Shown: positions 52,877 to 64,000 of the stretch, piece by piece
How the letters are laid out: every line of letters starts with the position of its first letter
Position numbering within the stretch: position 1 is the first letter of the stretch
Program-made: the position numbers and the translations under genes
The notes under the pieces: model-generated
Seen by the model: the letters and a program-made list of their open reading frames with translations, nothing else
Database searches by the model: none
What the model was told of the DNA's origin: nothing
Origin: Macrotrachela quadricornifera
Lineage: Eukaryota > Rotifera > Eurotatoria > Philodinida > Philodinidae
DNA length: 64,000 bases
NCBI GenBank assembly: GCA_022393335.1
Contig: JAJEKB010021815.1
Coordinates: 90,630-154,629, forward strand
Direction of reading: 5' to 3'

Positions 52877-55195
52877 ATGTGTATTTTTACACTTCATATT
52901 TTTCAATTTCTTATCATTACTATTTTATATAGTTTAAGAACAGGAACTGCTGATATACGCTATTGTAGTATTCATTTTATTGTTGACCACCCATTATGGA
53001 CATTGGTATTATTATTTAGATTGAATTTTTTAATTTTTTTGAGAATTATTTATTTTTTTAGACATTTACAAAACGAGCAGATCATGATTATTTTCGAACA
53101 AATACTTTACTCAGTGCTTATATCTATCGAAATGTCGAAGGACTCAATGAATTATATAGTCATTATCGTTTTCCATATACGTCAAAAATAAAAAATACTA
53201 CTATACAATTCTTCATACATGGTATAACAGGTAGCTTATTTTTATTTTCTCATATGAATAATATATATCTTGTTAATATTTTAGTTGTGACACAAAATAT
53301 ATGTGATCAAAAAATTCCTAATGACAAACCACCACACAATCCTTTACAAAAGTTTTGTTCACCAAATCTAGATAGCGATGCTATTCTAGATCTTATTGTT
53401 CAATTTGGTGATTATAATAGGAAAACAAGTAGTAATGAACCAGCATGTCTTAATTATGGATTAACATCAAGAAAACTTAGATTACAAAATAGTGCAGGTA
53501 TTGCATTAGGTAAATGAGAATATGTAATCTATTTGTTTAATTAATATCTGTACTTTATATTATTAGGATGGTCATGGAGAGGACAGCTTTGCGATGTACT
53601 ACAAGAGTTGAAGGATTGGTCATCCGGAAAGACTGGTTTTAATCCTCGATATTCTGGTAATGCAGGTGTTGTTGCAGTTAGTTTTGATGCAAGCGAGTAA
53701 GTATATATATGTATTTATTATTAGATTAAAATCTACTTAATATAAATATTTTTTAGTTATAGCTTGAACAAGTATGTTTTTGTTTTTAATTAATATAGAA
53801 TGTCTTTTTTCATCTTAAATCTTATAAACAATAATTAATAAAATAAAAATGTATAAAAAATTTTTCATATGTATATAATTTTCTTTTATGTAAAATCTTT
53901 TTAATGATCATCGAAAGATTGTAATAAAAGCAATGAAAAATTTTATATACATTTTTTAATTTCATTTTTCGATTGATTAAAAACTCTATTGATTGTTTAA
54001 ATTTCATATAATAATTAGAGGTGAAATGACATTTTTTCATGAAATTGGTCATTCAATGAATGCTAATCATGATGATGGAAATGAATTTAAAGATCGACAA
54101 AAAGAATGCAATCCATCAGATGAAGAAGGTGGAAGTTATCTTATGTATGCAACTGGAACTGAAGGACTTTTACCAAATAATCGAGTATATTCTCATTGTT
54201 CACTCGATACAATTTCGTACGTATGAAAATAAAAATAGTCATTTTGTTTTTGTTTCATAAGTTAATTATTCAATATTTAATTATAAAATTATTAGAGAAT
54301 ACACCGAAACACTTGGTCGATGGAAGCCACACTGTTTGGCAACTACAAAGACAGTTAAAGGTAAATGTGATGGTATTCTTTCAGCAGGTGAAGTTTGTGA
54401 TGAGTATGGAACACCTGGTAACTGTTGTACGTCAGATTGTAAACTTAAACCAGGTGCTATTTGTTCACCAGTAAGTTTACATTTGAAAGAAATAGAAATT
54501 CAAAAGATTAAAAGTTCTTTTTTGTGCTTTAGTCATCTGGTTCATGCTGCGAATCTTCATGTCAATTTTATCCTGCTGGTCATCAGTGTCGTTCTGAAAG
54601 TGAATGTAAAATGGCAATCAAGTGTTTAGGTGCTTCATCAATTTGTCCTGTTAATGATAAAAGTTATTTTAAACCAGATAAAACAAGTTGTCGTGATGGT
54701 AGTTTACTTTGTATAAATGGTTCATGTGAATTATCTGTGTGTGCATTACATTCTCTATTACCATGTCAATTAAAAGCACCTGAAGATGTATTATGTATGA
54801 TTGCGTGTCTCCAAAATGATGGTTCATGTGTACCTTATCATACAATTGCTCCTAATTCAAATTCTTCTAAACCTCTTTATTTTCCATGTAAGAAATAATA
54901 TAAAACTAATTATTCATAATAATAATCTTTTTTTTTTTTAGATGGTTCATTCTGTAACACAAATCAAGGATTTTGTGATCAATCTCATAAATGTCTTCCT
55001 TTACTATTGGATGATAGTACAAATCTAGTTAGTGCTGGATTTAGTTCTCTTCTTCTTACTAATTATTCAACTATATTTAAACGATATTGGTGGACATTTG
55101 TGTTAATTATTCTTGCTCAAATGATTTTAATTCCAATTGTTCTATTATATTTTCGTAGTCGTTGTATTCCTTCAGATAATCCTTTTCTACAATAA
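52877..55195 (+). CDS. ADAM10-like membrane metalloprotease lacking the prodomain
   Basis: Sheddase-type protease. Nine exons (52877-53005, 53062-53230, 53285-53509, 53567-53696, 53757-53771, 54019-54216, 54296-54470, 54533-54887, 54942-55195) join in frame into 549 residues. Signal peptide ~1-19; reprolysin-type catalytic domain from ~25, with zinc motif H230-E-I-G-H234-S-M-N-A-N-H240-D; disintegrin-like domain (CDGILSAGEVCDEYG, CCTSDCKLKPGAICS, CCESSCQF, HQCRSESEC); Cys-rich domain (LCINGSCELSVC); membrane helix ~514-536; 13-residue tail. The KLKPG.CSP spacing matches ADAM10 rather than other ADAMs. Human ADAM10 is 748 residues with a ~190-residue inhibitory prodomain; here the signal peptide leads straight into the catalytic domain. 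One exon is only 15 nt. Confidence 0.88.
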
Positions 55196-56182
55196 AATAA
55201 TCACAATCTTAACAAAAGTTACAAGAGAGTACATGAACTCGGATTGGCAATATGAGCATATGACAAATTTTTGAAAAATAAGATTTTTCTCCATAAAATG
55301 AAAGATCAGCTTTGAAAACTTACAAATCCATAATATTAGCTGATTCTTACAGAATCCTGAAGATTTATACACAACACTGCATATGTATCGCTATAGTTTA
55401 GGTCAAAATAGTGAAATTTTCATTTTGACAGTATTTCATCAATAAAGATTTTTCTCATTCTATGAAAATATATAAAGATGTTTTATTCATACCTTTTTAG
55501 ATTCAGTAGTGTAGAAATCGAAAAATGTTTCTTTCCAATATTTAACTAATTAATTATTCCGCATTTTATTCTTTAGCTGTCATGCTACGATGTATTTTCG
55601 TACAGTTTTAGTCTTGTCTTTATGTCACCATGCGTGATCATGAACTTTTCCCATCATTCAGACCTCACTGTTAGGTTGATGTGTATACTCATGGAGGCTG
55701 CGTCTCATTTTCATCTCGAATATTCGGTTGAAAATTCAAAAGAATTTTTCCAGTTTTACATGTACATTGCTTTTAAAAAAATAAAATATAAAGTATACTC
55801 ACTGGTTTTGGAGTATTGTTCTCCTTGTTACCATTTAACGAAAAGCATGATAACAAACTTAATTGATTCATCTATGAAAATCAGAAGTATAAATTGTTTT
55901 CTATGTACATTATAATTTTTTGTGATCTATTGGCTGCTGCAGCCAACACGTTTATTTTTTTCTTCGAATCAAAGCTTCTTACCTAAATTCAGTACTGTAC
56001 AATCAAGTTAGCCAATGAACGTACTAACTGTGTAGATGGTTGTAGTTAATATTTTGAGTAAAATTGAAGATGAAAAAACAAAAAAATACATCAATTTATT
56101 CATCTTTATATTAACCTTTTGAGGATGGGTGTTCCATTTTTGGACCACCTATTTTTCAATAAAGAAAAGCGTTTATTTCACA
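55196..56182. other. Intergenic, no gene seen
   Basis: Downstream flank of the ADAM10-like gene. Near 56111 a TTAA followed by CCTTTTGAGGATGGG resembles the tip of the piggyBac-like element next to it. Confidence 0.5.
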
Positions 56183-56186
56183 TTAA

Positions 56187-56431
56187 TCCGTTCGGGACGG
56201 GTGACCATTAAAGTGGCCACTCGTGCCAAATGATTCACATCTGTGAATACATACTATTTATCTGTTGTTCTAACTAATATGACTGTAATGTTCAGTAAGA
56301 ACGACGCACATATGCGCTAAAGCCATTCCAAAAAGATAAATAAAGTTAACTAAAAAGGAAAATTAACTGATATTAACTAATTTCGTGTTTTACTCTTTTG
56401 TTTTACAAAAAAGAACCCCGTCTCAAACGGA
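56187..56431. mobile_element. PiggyBac-like MITE
   Basis: A 245-bp element with tips TCCGTTCGGGACGGG (left) and, reverse-complemented, TCCGTTTGAGACGGG (right), 13 of 15 identical. Both sides carry TTAA (56183-56186 and 56432-56435), the target site duplicated by piggyBac transposases. A second, similar tip preceded by TTAA at 56111 suggests a nested or partial second copy. No transposase inside. Confidence 0.75.
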
Positions 56432-56435
56432 TTAA

Positions 56436-57251
56436 ATCTCATAGAGACACTCAATTCTGTTTATCTTTGAATTTAATTCAACTATAGAGAGGAACATGGG
56501 AAAACCTTTAGTCCAAAAATTTTCTTAAACCATTAAAACCTGAAGTAGATCGGTCAGTCTAGCATTTCAGTCGGTCCGGCCCGATTCTATTCTAACTCTG
56601 ATTCACACATAGACTTGTTTGTATGTAAAATTTGAGATCAAAATATCTTCATTCGATTTGTTAATACACAATGTGTCATAAGCTAAAATTTTAATAAAAT
56701 TCCTGTAATTCTAGACAGAAGACTTAAAAGCACTTAGCTTTTTTGGATTTTTCATAGTCAATGAAATCAATCTTATGCAGAGAATTCGAACTGAAAAGTA
56801 ATTGGACATTAAAAATGTTTTCTCATCAATTCAGCTAGAGTATAATGATCATCTCGAATTACATATCGATGATTACTTGTGAAAATATCAAACTAATAGT
56901 TTGTCTGATCACAAATTTTAATCTGAATTTTCTCTTTTTTATCATCCATATATATATAGATTTATTAATTACAGGCATAAACATGAAGAATATAAAGATA
57001 GTAAAGAAATAGATAGTTCAAAAGAAAATTTTTTCGGTATAATAAAAAAAATAGCACTGAATAATTTATATAGATATGAATAGAAGCAAAGAAAAACAAA
57101 TGAGACTGTTGTACAAAGTGTAAAAAAGGATGTTTCATAAGTAACAGATCCATTTTTATGGTTTTGTATTCCATTAAAATAGAATCGTTATTTATGAAAA
57201 CCTTTTATTTATTCTGTTTTTAAACGATAATGATTTCGAATGTTTGTTCAT
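56436..57251. other. Intergenic, no gene seen
   Basis: Spacer at the convergent 3' ends of the ADAM10-like and LEPROT genes; nothing recognised. Confidence 0.5.
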
Positions 57252-57912
57252 TTAAGCAACTAATAAACTGTCATCAGCACCAAATGTCAAGAAATAGAGT
57301 GAAATTGTTATATATACAACAGCATTTGCTGCCATTACCAAACCCATTGAGCCAATTTTAATCTAAATTTTTTTTTATGAAAAAAGTAATTAATTAAATT
57401 TAACATTTCAAAAATTAACTTACAACATCTGCTCGGAATAGAATAAATGGTAAGCCAAATGATGACACAACAATAATACTTGTTATAAACCACATTAAAT
57501 CTGAACATGGACTTGTATCACTTGTACTATAGCTATCATATGATGTACATCGACGTGCAATTGCTATTGGAATTGGACAAAGTACATAGAATATAATAAC
57601 AAATGTTGGCCACCAATTACTTGAAATAGAAAAAAAAAATAATTCTTATTGTAATAGAAACGAAAATAAGCAATAATTAATAGGAATTATATTACATACT
57701 AATTAGTTAGAGCACATCCTAAAATAAGTAACGTGAAGCCAATTGATGCAAGAAATGCTAAGAAAACGACCCTAATATAAAAATATGATAATTATTTATA
57801 TTGATTTGATAAATAATACTTGCCCTAAAAAAGAATATTTTTATTAAATATTAAAAAAAAAAAACTAATATTCAAGATAATTTTTACCTCGTATGCCTTG
57901 AAAGAAACTCAT
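57252..57912 (-). CDS. LEPROT/Vps55 family four-helix membrane protein
   Basis: Endosomal membrane protein; Vps55/LEPROT acts in late-endosome sorting and down-regulates surface receptors. Firm exons 57700-57771, 57424-57619 and 57252-57362 read VVFLAFLASIGFTLLILGCA, then WWPTFVIIFYVLCPIPIAIA, ITSIIIVSSFGLPFILFRAD, and IKIGSMGLVMAANAVVYITI ending FGADDSLLVA. These match LEPROT blocks (LMLGCAL, WPLFVL.FY..SPIP..IARR, VVSAFGLP, W/GACALVL.GN) along the family's usual ~130 residues. The start exon 57888-57912 (MSFFQGIR) fits by position, but its donor leaves phase 1 while the next exon needs phase 2, so the first junction is unresolved. An acceptor-like TTTTTTCTAG ends at 57934, 22 bases before the ATG and 104 bp after the ICMT stop. 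Confidence 0.85.
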
Positions 57913-58016
57913 CGTCAATTTTACAAATCTTATCTAGAAAAAACAATCAACAATTTTTTTCTCAAACACACAAAAATAGGATAAAGTAATAAAAAAAAGA
58001 AAAACAATCGGACAGA

Positions 58017-58908
58017 TTAAGGACATCCTCTAATAAATGGTATACCAACAGGTACACGTTTTTGATAATCTCGATAAAGACCTCCATAACATCTTATTAA
58101 TGTTGCTTCTTCATAAACAATACGTTCAGAAAAAAATAACCAAGTAGCCTATATAAACAAACAAACAAACAAAAAAAACTTTTATTTTTATTTTTATTTT
58201 TCTTACTATTAAATAAATAAGAAAACATATTGGATTAGAAAGTAATATTTGTGTTCCACATGACCACCAAAACCATCCAACATATGATGGATGACGATAA
58301 TATTTATAAATTCCATGTGTAATTAAACGATGATTTCTATCTGGTTTATCTTGAATTAAATGTGAAAAACTTTCACGAGCTGTATACATTGATAATTTAC
58401 GTATATATTCTCCACAAATAACTATTATTAAACCAATTATAATCAATATCCAATCATAAGGATATATACTTGGAAATAAATAATATTTTTCAATAAAATA
58501 TTCTATATAAGCAAGTAATATAGCTGCATGATATTGTGGTGAATGATTTAATAAAAATGAATCAATATTTAATGTTTTTGGACACCAAAGTCCAACTGAT
58601 ATATATTCACTTACATGAAATATTGATAATACAACGGTAAATAAACCAATTGCTGGTGATGTCCATGACCAAATAAAAGCAATTGTTAAAATAAATATTA
58701 AAGCATGAGCACGAATAAATACTTGTTTGGTATAAAAACGATTTAGTACAATAAAATGCATGATAAATATAAGTAGTATTAATGATAAAGATACATAAAT
58801 GGATAAACGATTAAGATAATAAACAAATATAAATGGAATTGATAAAAAGAATGGAACAAATGAAGAAAAACATGAAAAAAGATCTTTTCGTGATGTGGCT
58901 AATTCCAT
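58017..58908 (-). CDS. ICMT: Protein-S-isoprenylcysteine O-methyltransferase
   Basis: Methylates the C-terminal prenylcysteine of CaaX proteins in the ER membrane. Exons 58207-58908 and 58017-58148 give 277 residues (human ICMT 284). The N-terminal two thirds hold about six hydrophobic helices. The conserved C-terminal core is clear: HVSEYISV, GEYIRKLSMYTARESFSHLI, HRLITHGIYKYYRHPSYVGW (the family's R-H-P-x-Y-x-G-W SAM-binding block), and SERIVYEEATLI..YGGLYRDY at the end. The start at 58908 (MELATSRK) is the only ATG ahead of the first helix. LEPROT follows 104 bp downstream on the same strand. Confidence 0.95.
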
Positions 58909-59782
58909 GATTATCAATTGATACGATCGTTTTTTAATTCATTACTATAAATTTTATGTGTTTGTCATAACAAAATCATTTCTAATATCATTTTCATAGA
59001 TGAATTGTCCTAAAGAATATTCTCCTTCTTTTTTTTTATTTCAAATTCTAAAAGAAAAATAAGAATATTAAATTTTTCAATTTTCAATAGATATTCATTA
59101 AATATATCATTGATATAGGTAAATATATTTTCGCAGATATTTCATAGAATTACATAGAAAATAAATAATAATATACAAATCAAAAAAAGAAACAAACAAA
59201 AAAGAAAGACTTCTAATAAATTCTTAATCTTTATTTTTTATTTTGTTATTAATAATATTTATATTTAAATACTTATTTGATTATTTTCATCTACATCATT
59301 ATTGATATTCATATCTTCGATGTATATCATTCTTCCATACATACTATTATAAACTGAAAATATTGATTCTCTTCAATTGTTTTCATTCTATATTCTTTGT
59401 TTAATAAATAGAAATATTTAAAAAGTCATATTAAAAACTGTACTTTTTTTCTCTTTCATTTGCATCTTCTATAATAGAGACTGAGTGTCATTAATGAATA
59501 CAAAAGAATGTTCTGCTCAAAACTTAAAAGAACCAAAGTTTTCTAATAAAATAATGAATTTTAGATTATTCTCTATCCTAATATTATATTTTTCTAAAAT
59601 AAATATTATACCCATTTTTAAAAATTGATCAACTAAATCAATTTTACCATATCTAAAATGAATATTCTGTATCTAGAAAGACAGATATGTATATATATAC
59701 ACACACAGATTGACATATATATACTACAGATCAATGAAAAAAAAAATATTCATATTCGTTTTCTTTTTTCTTCTGTTTCTTT
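58909..59782. other. Intergenic, no gene seen
   Basis: Very AT-rich spacer between Miro and ICMT; nothing recognised. Confidence 0.5.
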
Positions 59783-62210
59783 TTATCGAAACATTCGTGC
59801 AACAGTTACAAGTCCTAAAGTAACAACACTTGCATATAATGAATATTTCAATAGTGCATCAGTATTATAAAAATCATTTGATAAATTTGTAAAATAATTT
59901 AATTTAGGATAAACACATAAATATCCTAAACGAACATAAATATCATCTTGATGACGTTTATTATCACCACGTGGAGAATATGGTTCTAAACTTCGTGTTG
60001 AATTATTTTCTGAACGAAATAATAAATTAGTAAACCATGATTGTGTCATACGTTCAGTATTTGTTATTAATTGTTGATTATTATCATTATTATGTGTATA
60101 AATTGATACAGCTGTTATAGCTGAATAATCAATTGGTAATGGAATTTTATGTTGACGACAAAAAAATTCAATTGGTAATGGATAATCTTGTTTAATAGAT
60201 GGTTGATCAGCTTTTGATAAAATAAATAAACATGGTAAACGTGGATAAACATGTTGTTGAAGATAAATTGTTGCAACATTTGAAAAAGCTCGTGGATGTG
60301 TACGATCAATAAGAAAACAATTTACATTTGCATCTTTAAATATAATTTTTTCATCTGGTTCATTTCTATGACATTCTTCTAATATTAAACATTTTGTTTC
60401 ATTTAATACACGTACAAAATCAATTGCATATGATTTTATTTGTTTATATGATGATGATGATGATGATGATGTTGATGAATGATCATAAGAAAAAAAAGCT
60501 TTTGTTTTATTATTTAATTTTTCAGCTAAATCTGATGAATGTCGAACTTGATAAATTGTTGGTGAAACAAATCGTTTTAAAAATGATGTTTTACCAGATT
60601 CAGACATACCATATACATGACAAATATATGTCATACGAGATGGTTGACGAGTATCATCTATATTTGATATAGCATAAGAATAACCTAATTGAAATAAATA
60701 AGAAAATGTTAATGATGGTTGACTATGAGCAAGAAAAAACCATTGTGCAAGAAAACCAGATAATGTTAATAGCGGAATTTTTGATGAAGATACAAATAAA
60801 CGAAGATAAATGCAATGTTTTATATTAGATAAATTTGAAGGCATTGGAGGAATAACATCAATTAGAGATTCAAATAATTGATTGAGTTCATTCAATGTAA
60901 GACATGAATCTTTATCACTATCAAATCGATGAAATAATTGAGTCAAATAATCTATTGCCGATGGAGATAATTCACCGGTAAGATCTAAAGAATAATTTAT
61001 TAATTAATTATTTCAACTAACAGTTTTTATATAATTTTGAGACTTAATTGTATTTTTAGATTTTGATTATTCAAGTGAAAAAAAAAAGAACTGTCCTTAA
61101 AAATTCATATAGTTTCAAACAGAATAATTTAATTCCGTTGATGAAAATATTCTTCAAAATTATATATCAAATCTCAAGAATTCAGATTTAGTATATATAT
61201 TTACCTTGAGGAGGATTTGGTACACATAATTGAAGTTTTCTATTATAATTAAATCTTTCTAATGTTGTATAAATAGTTTCATATTTTCCTTTATTTAAAT
61301 ATAATTCAAATAAACATTCAAAACCTTGATAAGTTAAAGCTGTTGTTATAACACCATTTTGTTGATTAATAGTTTTAATTCCATGTATTGTTCTTCGTTT
61401 AATTTCTTTTTTTAATTGTTCAATTGTTGTTTTTTCATCATTTGTTTGAATTTTTCCAAAACAATAATCTTGTAATGTTGTTAATTCATTATCATTTAAT
61501 AATTGATCATTATCTTGATCAGCTATTGTAAATATTCGTTTTAAACAATGTTTAAAACGTTTTGTTAATTTATTTTGTTCTTGTAAATAATTTATTGGAT
61601 AAAGAACACATTTTTGTGCTGAATAAAATAATTCCGAAATATTTTTCATTGTTCGTGTTGATGTTTCAATACATGCTTCAATACGAGAATATTTTGACAT
61701 TGTTAAATGAAAAAATTCTCGATTTTCATTATTTATATCATCAGTATTTTCATCAATTAAATCACATTTATTAGCAACAAGTATTATTGGAATTGTTGTT
61801 GCACTACGATCAATTAATGGAAGCCAAACAGTTAATAAACGATCGCGAGATTCACGACTATCAAATGCATATACAAGACATATGACATGTGCTTGACGAA
61901 TACATGAATAAAGAGAACGAGATGTTTGAAGAAGAGGATTTGGTGATGGACATTCCATTGGTAATAGTAAATCATCAATTTCATCGACTGACATTGGTTG
62001 ACGACCACAATAGTCCATTATGACAGTTGGCACATGTGCACGAGTTACTTCAGGAGGGATTGATATATCATCAGTTGTTGGACGAAGAGAGTCACCAGTA
62101 AGATTTGAAGAAGATGGAACAACATCTTCACTAACAAGAGAATAAATTAATGAAGTTCGACCGACATTATCATCACCTAATAGAAGAATACGAATTTCTG
62201 ATAAATCCAT
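59783..62210 (-). CDS. RHOT1: Mitochondrial Rho GTPase Miro
   Basis: Outer-membrane GTPase linking mitochondria to kinesin/dynein adaptors. Exons 61205-62210 and 59783-60984 give 735 residues (human Miro1 618; the excess lies in low-complexity insertions, including a seven-Ser run). N-terminal GTPase: P-loop GDDNVGRTS (12-20), where the usual P-loop Lys is Arg18, and ANKCDL. EF hand 1 DQDNDQLLNDNE and EF hand 2 DSDKDSCLTLNE each follow a hidden-EF/ligand-mimic region. C-terminal GTPase: P-loop GMSESGKT (461-468) and LSKADQ. The C-terminus YSLYASVVTLGLVTVARMFR is a tail-anchor helix with basic end. An acceptor TTATTTCAG directly abuts the ATG (AG at 62211-62212), supporting this start. Confidence 0.95.
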
Positions 62211-62340
62211 CTGAAATAAGAATTGTTTTATTAATAATTATTATATCTAATAATCAATGTGATTGTCTCTGAAACTAAATTTTTAATAGGTTTAATTGAA
62301 TTGATGAACATTTATTAATATAATATATTACAAGATAGAA

Positions 62341-63285
62341 TATCGATAAACAATGTTATTGATCAATTAGTATCTATAATTATTCTGATGTTTTTAGTTA
62401 AAAGCTGATAATTAGTCATATTGTTTGAGACGAAAAGTGGTTTACAATGTTCGTCAATAAATCAATATTGATAAGAAATGATTCTCTGCGCAGAATAATA
62501 AAAGTTTCATTAGATTTTGAACTATTCTAAGTGCTTATGCACATAGGCGTGATATCACTTCGTTAATCTTCGATAATTGTACTGCCATAAGATTATATAT
62601 ATAATTCCTAGGAACAGATTATTTGGATTCATTAACTGTTATTTTGTCTTCAATTAAATATCTAATTGAAGTGTAGTTGTAAATATGTCACTAGAGAGAA
62701 ACATTGTAGAAGAAAGAGCTTTTTGCACAGAATGCATCTTTTCTATAGGATAGTTTGTTTTCCATTGATGTGAAATAATTTTGTTTACATGAGTACATGT
62801 TTTTTGATTATACGTCACGTGTCCAAATGGAATGAGCGTTATGCATCAAAGAGGAGAAGTATGGAAAACTTTTTCTTTGATTCGGGGTCAATCATTTTAT
62901 TTTTGTATGACGTAAATAGATAACTATTTCGATTACATTAGATGTCATTAAGGAAAGAAGGAATATTAAAGAATTTGTATGTTGTTTTCATCTTTTTGCG
63001 TATGATGTTATGTTAGTTTAAGATTAGTTGAGTGACCTTATCTTTATAAGATATAAAAATATGTTGATTCTTTAGTTTATATAGAATGTATATCTATTAA
63101 AAGATGTCGTGTCTATGTGAATCTTTTATTATTCTGCACAGAGAATCATTTCTTAGCAATACTGATTTGTGAATGAACATTGTAAACCACTTTTCGTCTC
63201 AAACAATATGACTAATTACTAGCTTTTAACTAAAAATATTAGAATAATTATAGATACTAATTGATCAATAACATTGTTTATGATA
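62341..63285. mobile_element. Element with ~160-bp terminal inverted repeats
   Basis: Left arm ~62341-62505 and right arm ~63128-63285 are near-identical inverted copies: ATAAACAATGTTATTGATCA starts both arms, and GAGACGAAAAGTGGTTTACA and ATGATTCTCTG recur in order. The ~620-bp interior has no coding frame. No clear target duplication was found because the tips differ by small indels. Likely a non-autonomous DNA transposon. Confidence 0.75.
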
Positions 63286-64000
63286 ATTCTTTCTAATTTA
63301 TTATTATCTTAAAAAGTCAATTTTATGATAATCTTCATATGACTTCATGAGTATTTGAAAGTTGAATGAAACCAAATCTTCATCAACTCAATTACATACA
63401 TTAAAAATTTAGTTTTAGAAATTTTTAGATAGAACTAATGAAGTTGAGAATATGAAATGAAAATAAAATTTGGCCAGCCATTAAACTCCTAGCATGATTC
63501 CCATAGAAATCTCTAATAAATGACAGTAAATCAATAAGTTCGTTTAGACACGAAACTATCTAATAAAATAAATATCGTCGATGAAAAATTGCTTACCTAT
63601 AAATATAAAAGCTTTATATTTTTTTTTTTACAAATACTTTTTAGCATCCACTTTTCTTGGTTAAATCACTCAAGTTTGCCACTATTTTAAATAAAAAGTC
63701 AAAACCTGTCAATATCCATCATTATATATATCTTTTTCAGTTTACGTAATGCTTAATTATCATAATAACAATTAAAATCCATTAGTAAAATAATTCTTTT
63801 TTTTATAATCTAGAAATAAATCAAAGAGAAAGAAGCAATGAAACAAAACGATTAATATTTTTATGAATTTATCTCAATTCTATGATTAACTACTGTATAG
63901 ATAATGAACAATACAAAAGAACAAACGGGACACAAAGAAGAAGAAAAAAAATAAAGAATATACAATAACAAAATCTGAATTAGCCATCTTCATTGAAGTT
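63286..64000. other. Window end, no gene seen
   Basis: AT-rich; an acceptor-poor, motif-free stretch to the end of the window. Confidence 0.45.

Noticed and set aside
60394..60672. Plus-strand Met-rich frame
   Set aside because: Antisense of the Ser-run region of Miro (a trinucleotide repeat).

Overview
The window looks like nuclear DNA of a small AT-rich animal, most probably a bdelloid rotifer (Adineta/Rotaria type; inferred, not proven). Genes use the standard code and are cut by many short GT-AG introns (mostly 50-90 nt). Metazoan genes (Miro, ADAM10-like, DNAJA, ICMT, LEPROT/Vps55, trefoil-GH31) sit beside genes of bacterial or fungal type (Mn-dependent pyrophosphatase, M23 peptidase, 3D-domain protein, butanediol-type dehydrogenase, remnants of a KARI-like and a metallo-beta-lactamase-fold gene). 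Polypyrimidine-AG acceptors lie just upstream of several start codons, as expected from the spliced-leader trans-splicing known in bdelloids.

Positions 1-37 kb form a gene-poor, accessory-like half. In order: Mn-pyrophosphatase (+), decayed NHL-repeat gene, secreted beta-hexosaminidase (+), secreted 3D-domain protein (+), broken metallo-beta-lactamase-fold gene (-), an unrecognised possibly decayed gene (+), an EF-hand protein (+), a tRNA-like element, a 0.9-kb inverted-repeat element, a sugar-transporter pseudogene (-), a 16-exon trefoil/GH31 alpha-glucosidase (-), a 0.9-kb TA-flanked inverted-repeat element, a KARI-like pseudogene (-), a 130-bp palindrome, a 683-bp hAT-type element with an 8-bp target duplication, a butanediol/sorbitol-type dehydrogenase (+) and a secreted M23 peptidase (-). 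Long stretches between them show no coding signal. Several products are secreted enzymes acting on glycans or peptidoglycan.

Positions 38-62 kb are a denser block of conserved eukaryotic genes, nearly all on the minus strand: DNAJA co-chaperone with a C-terminal CaaX-like end, a transferrin-receptor/NAALADase-like membrane protein that has lost the M28 zinc ligands and gained a His-rich insertion, a coiled-coil protein, a 133-residue unknown protein, an ADAM10-like sheddase with no prodomain (+), LEPROT/Vps55 and ICMT as a close tandem pair (possible operon), and the mitochondrial GTPase Miro. Small non-autonomous DNA transposons (a mariner-like MITE inside an intron, a piggyBac-like MITE, a long inverted-repeat element) are scattered through it. 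Two of these genes share a pathway: ICMT methylates prenylated CaaX proteins such as DNAJA homologues.
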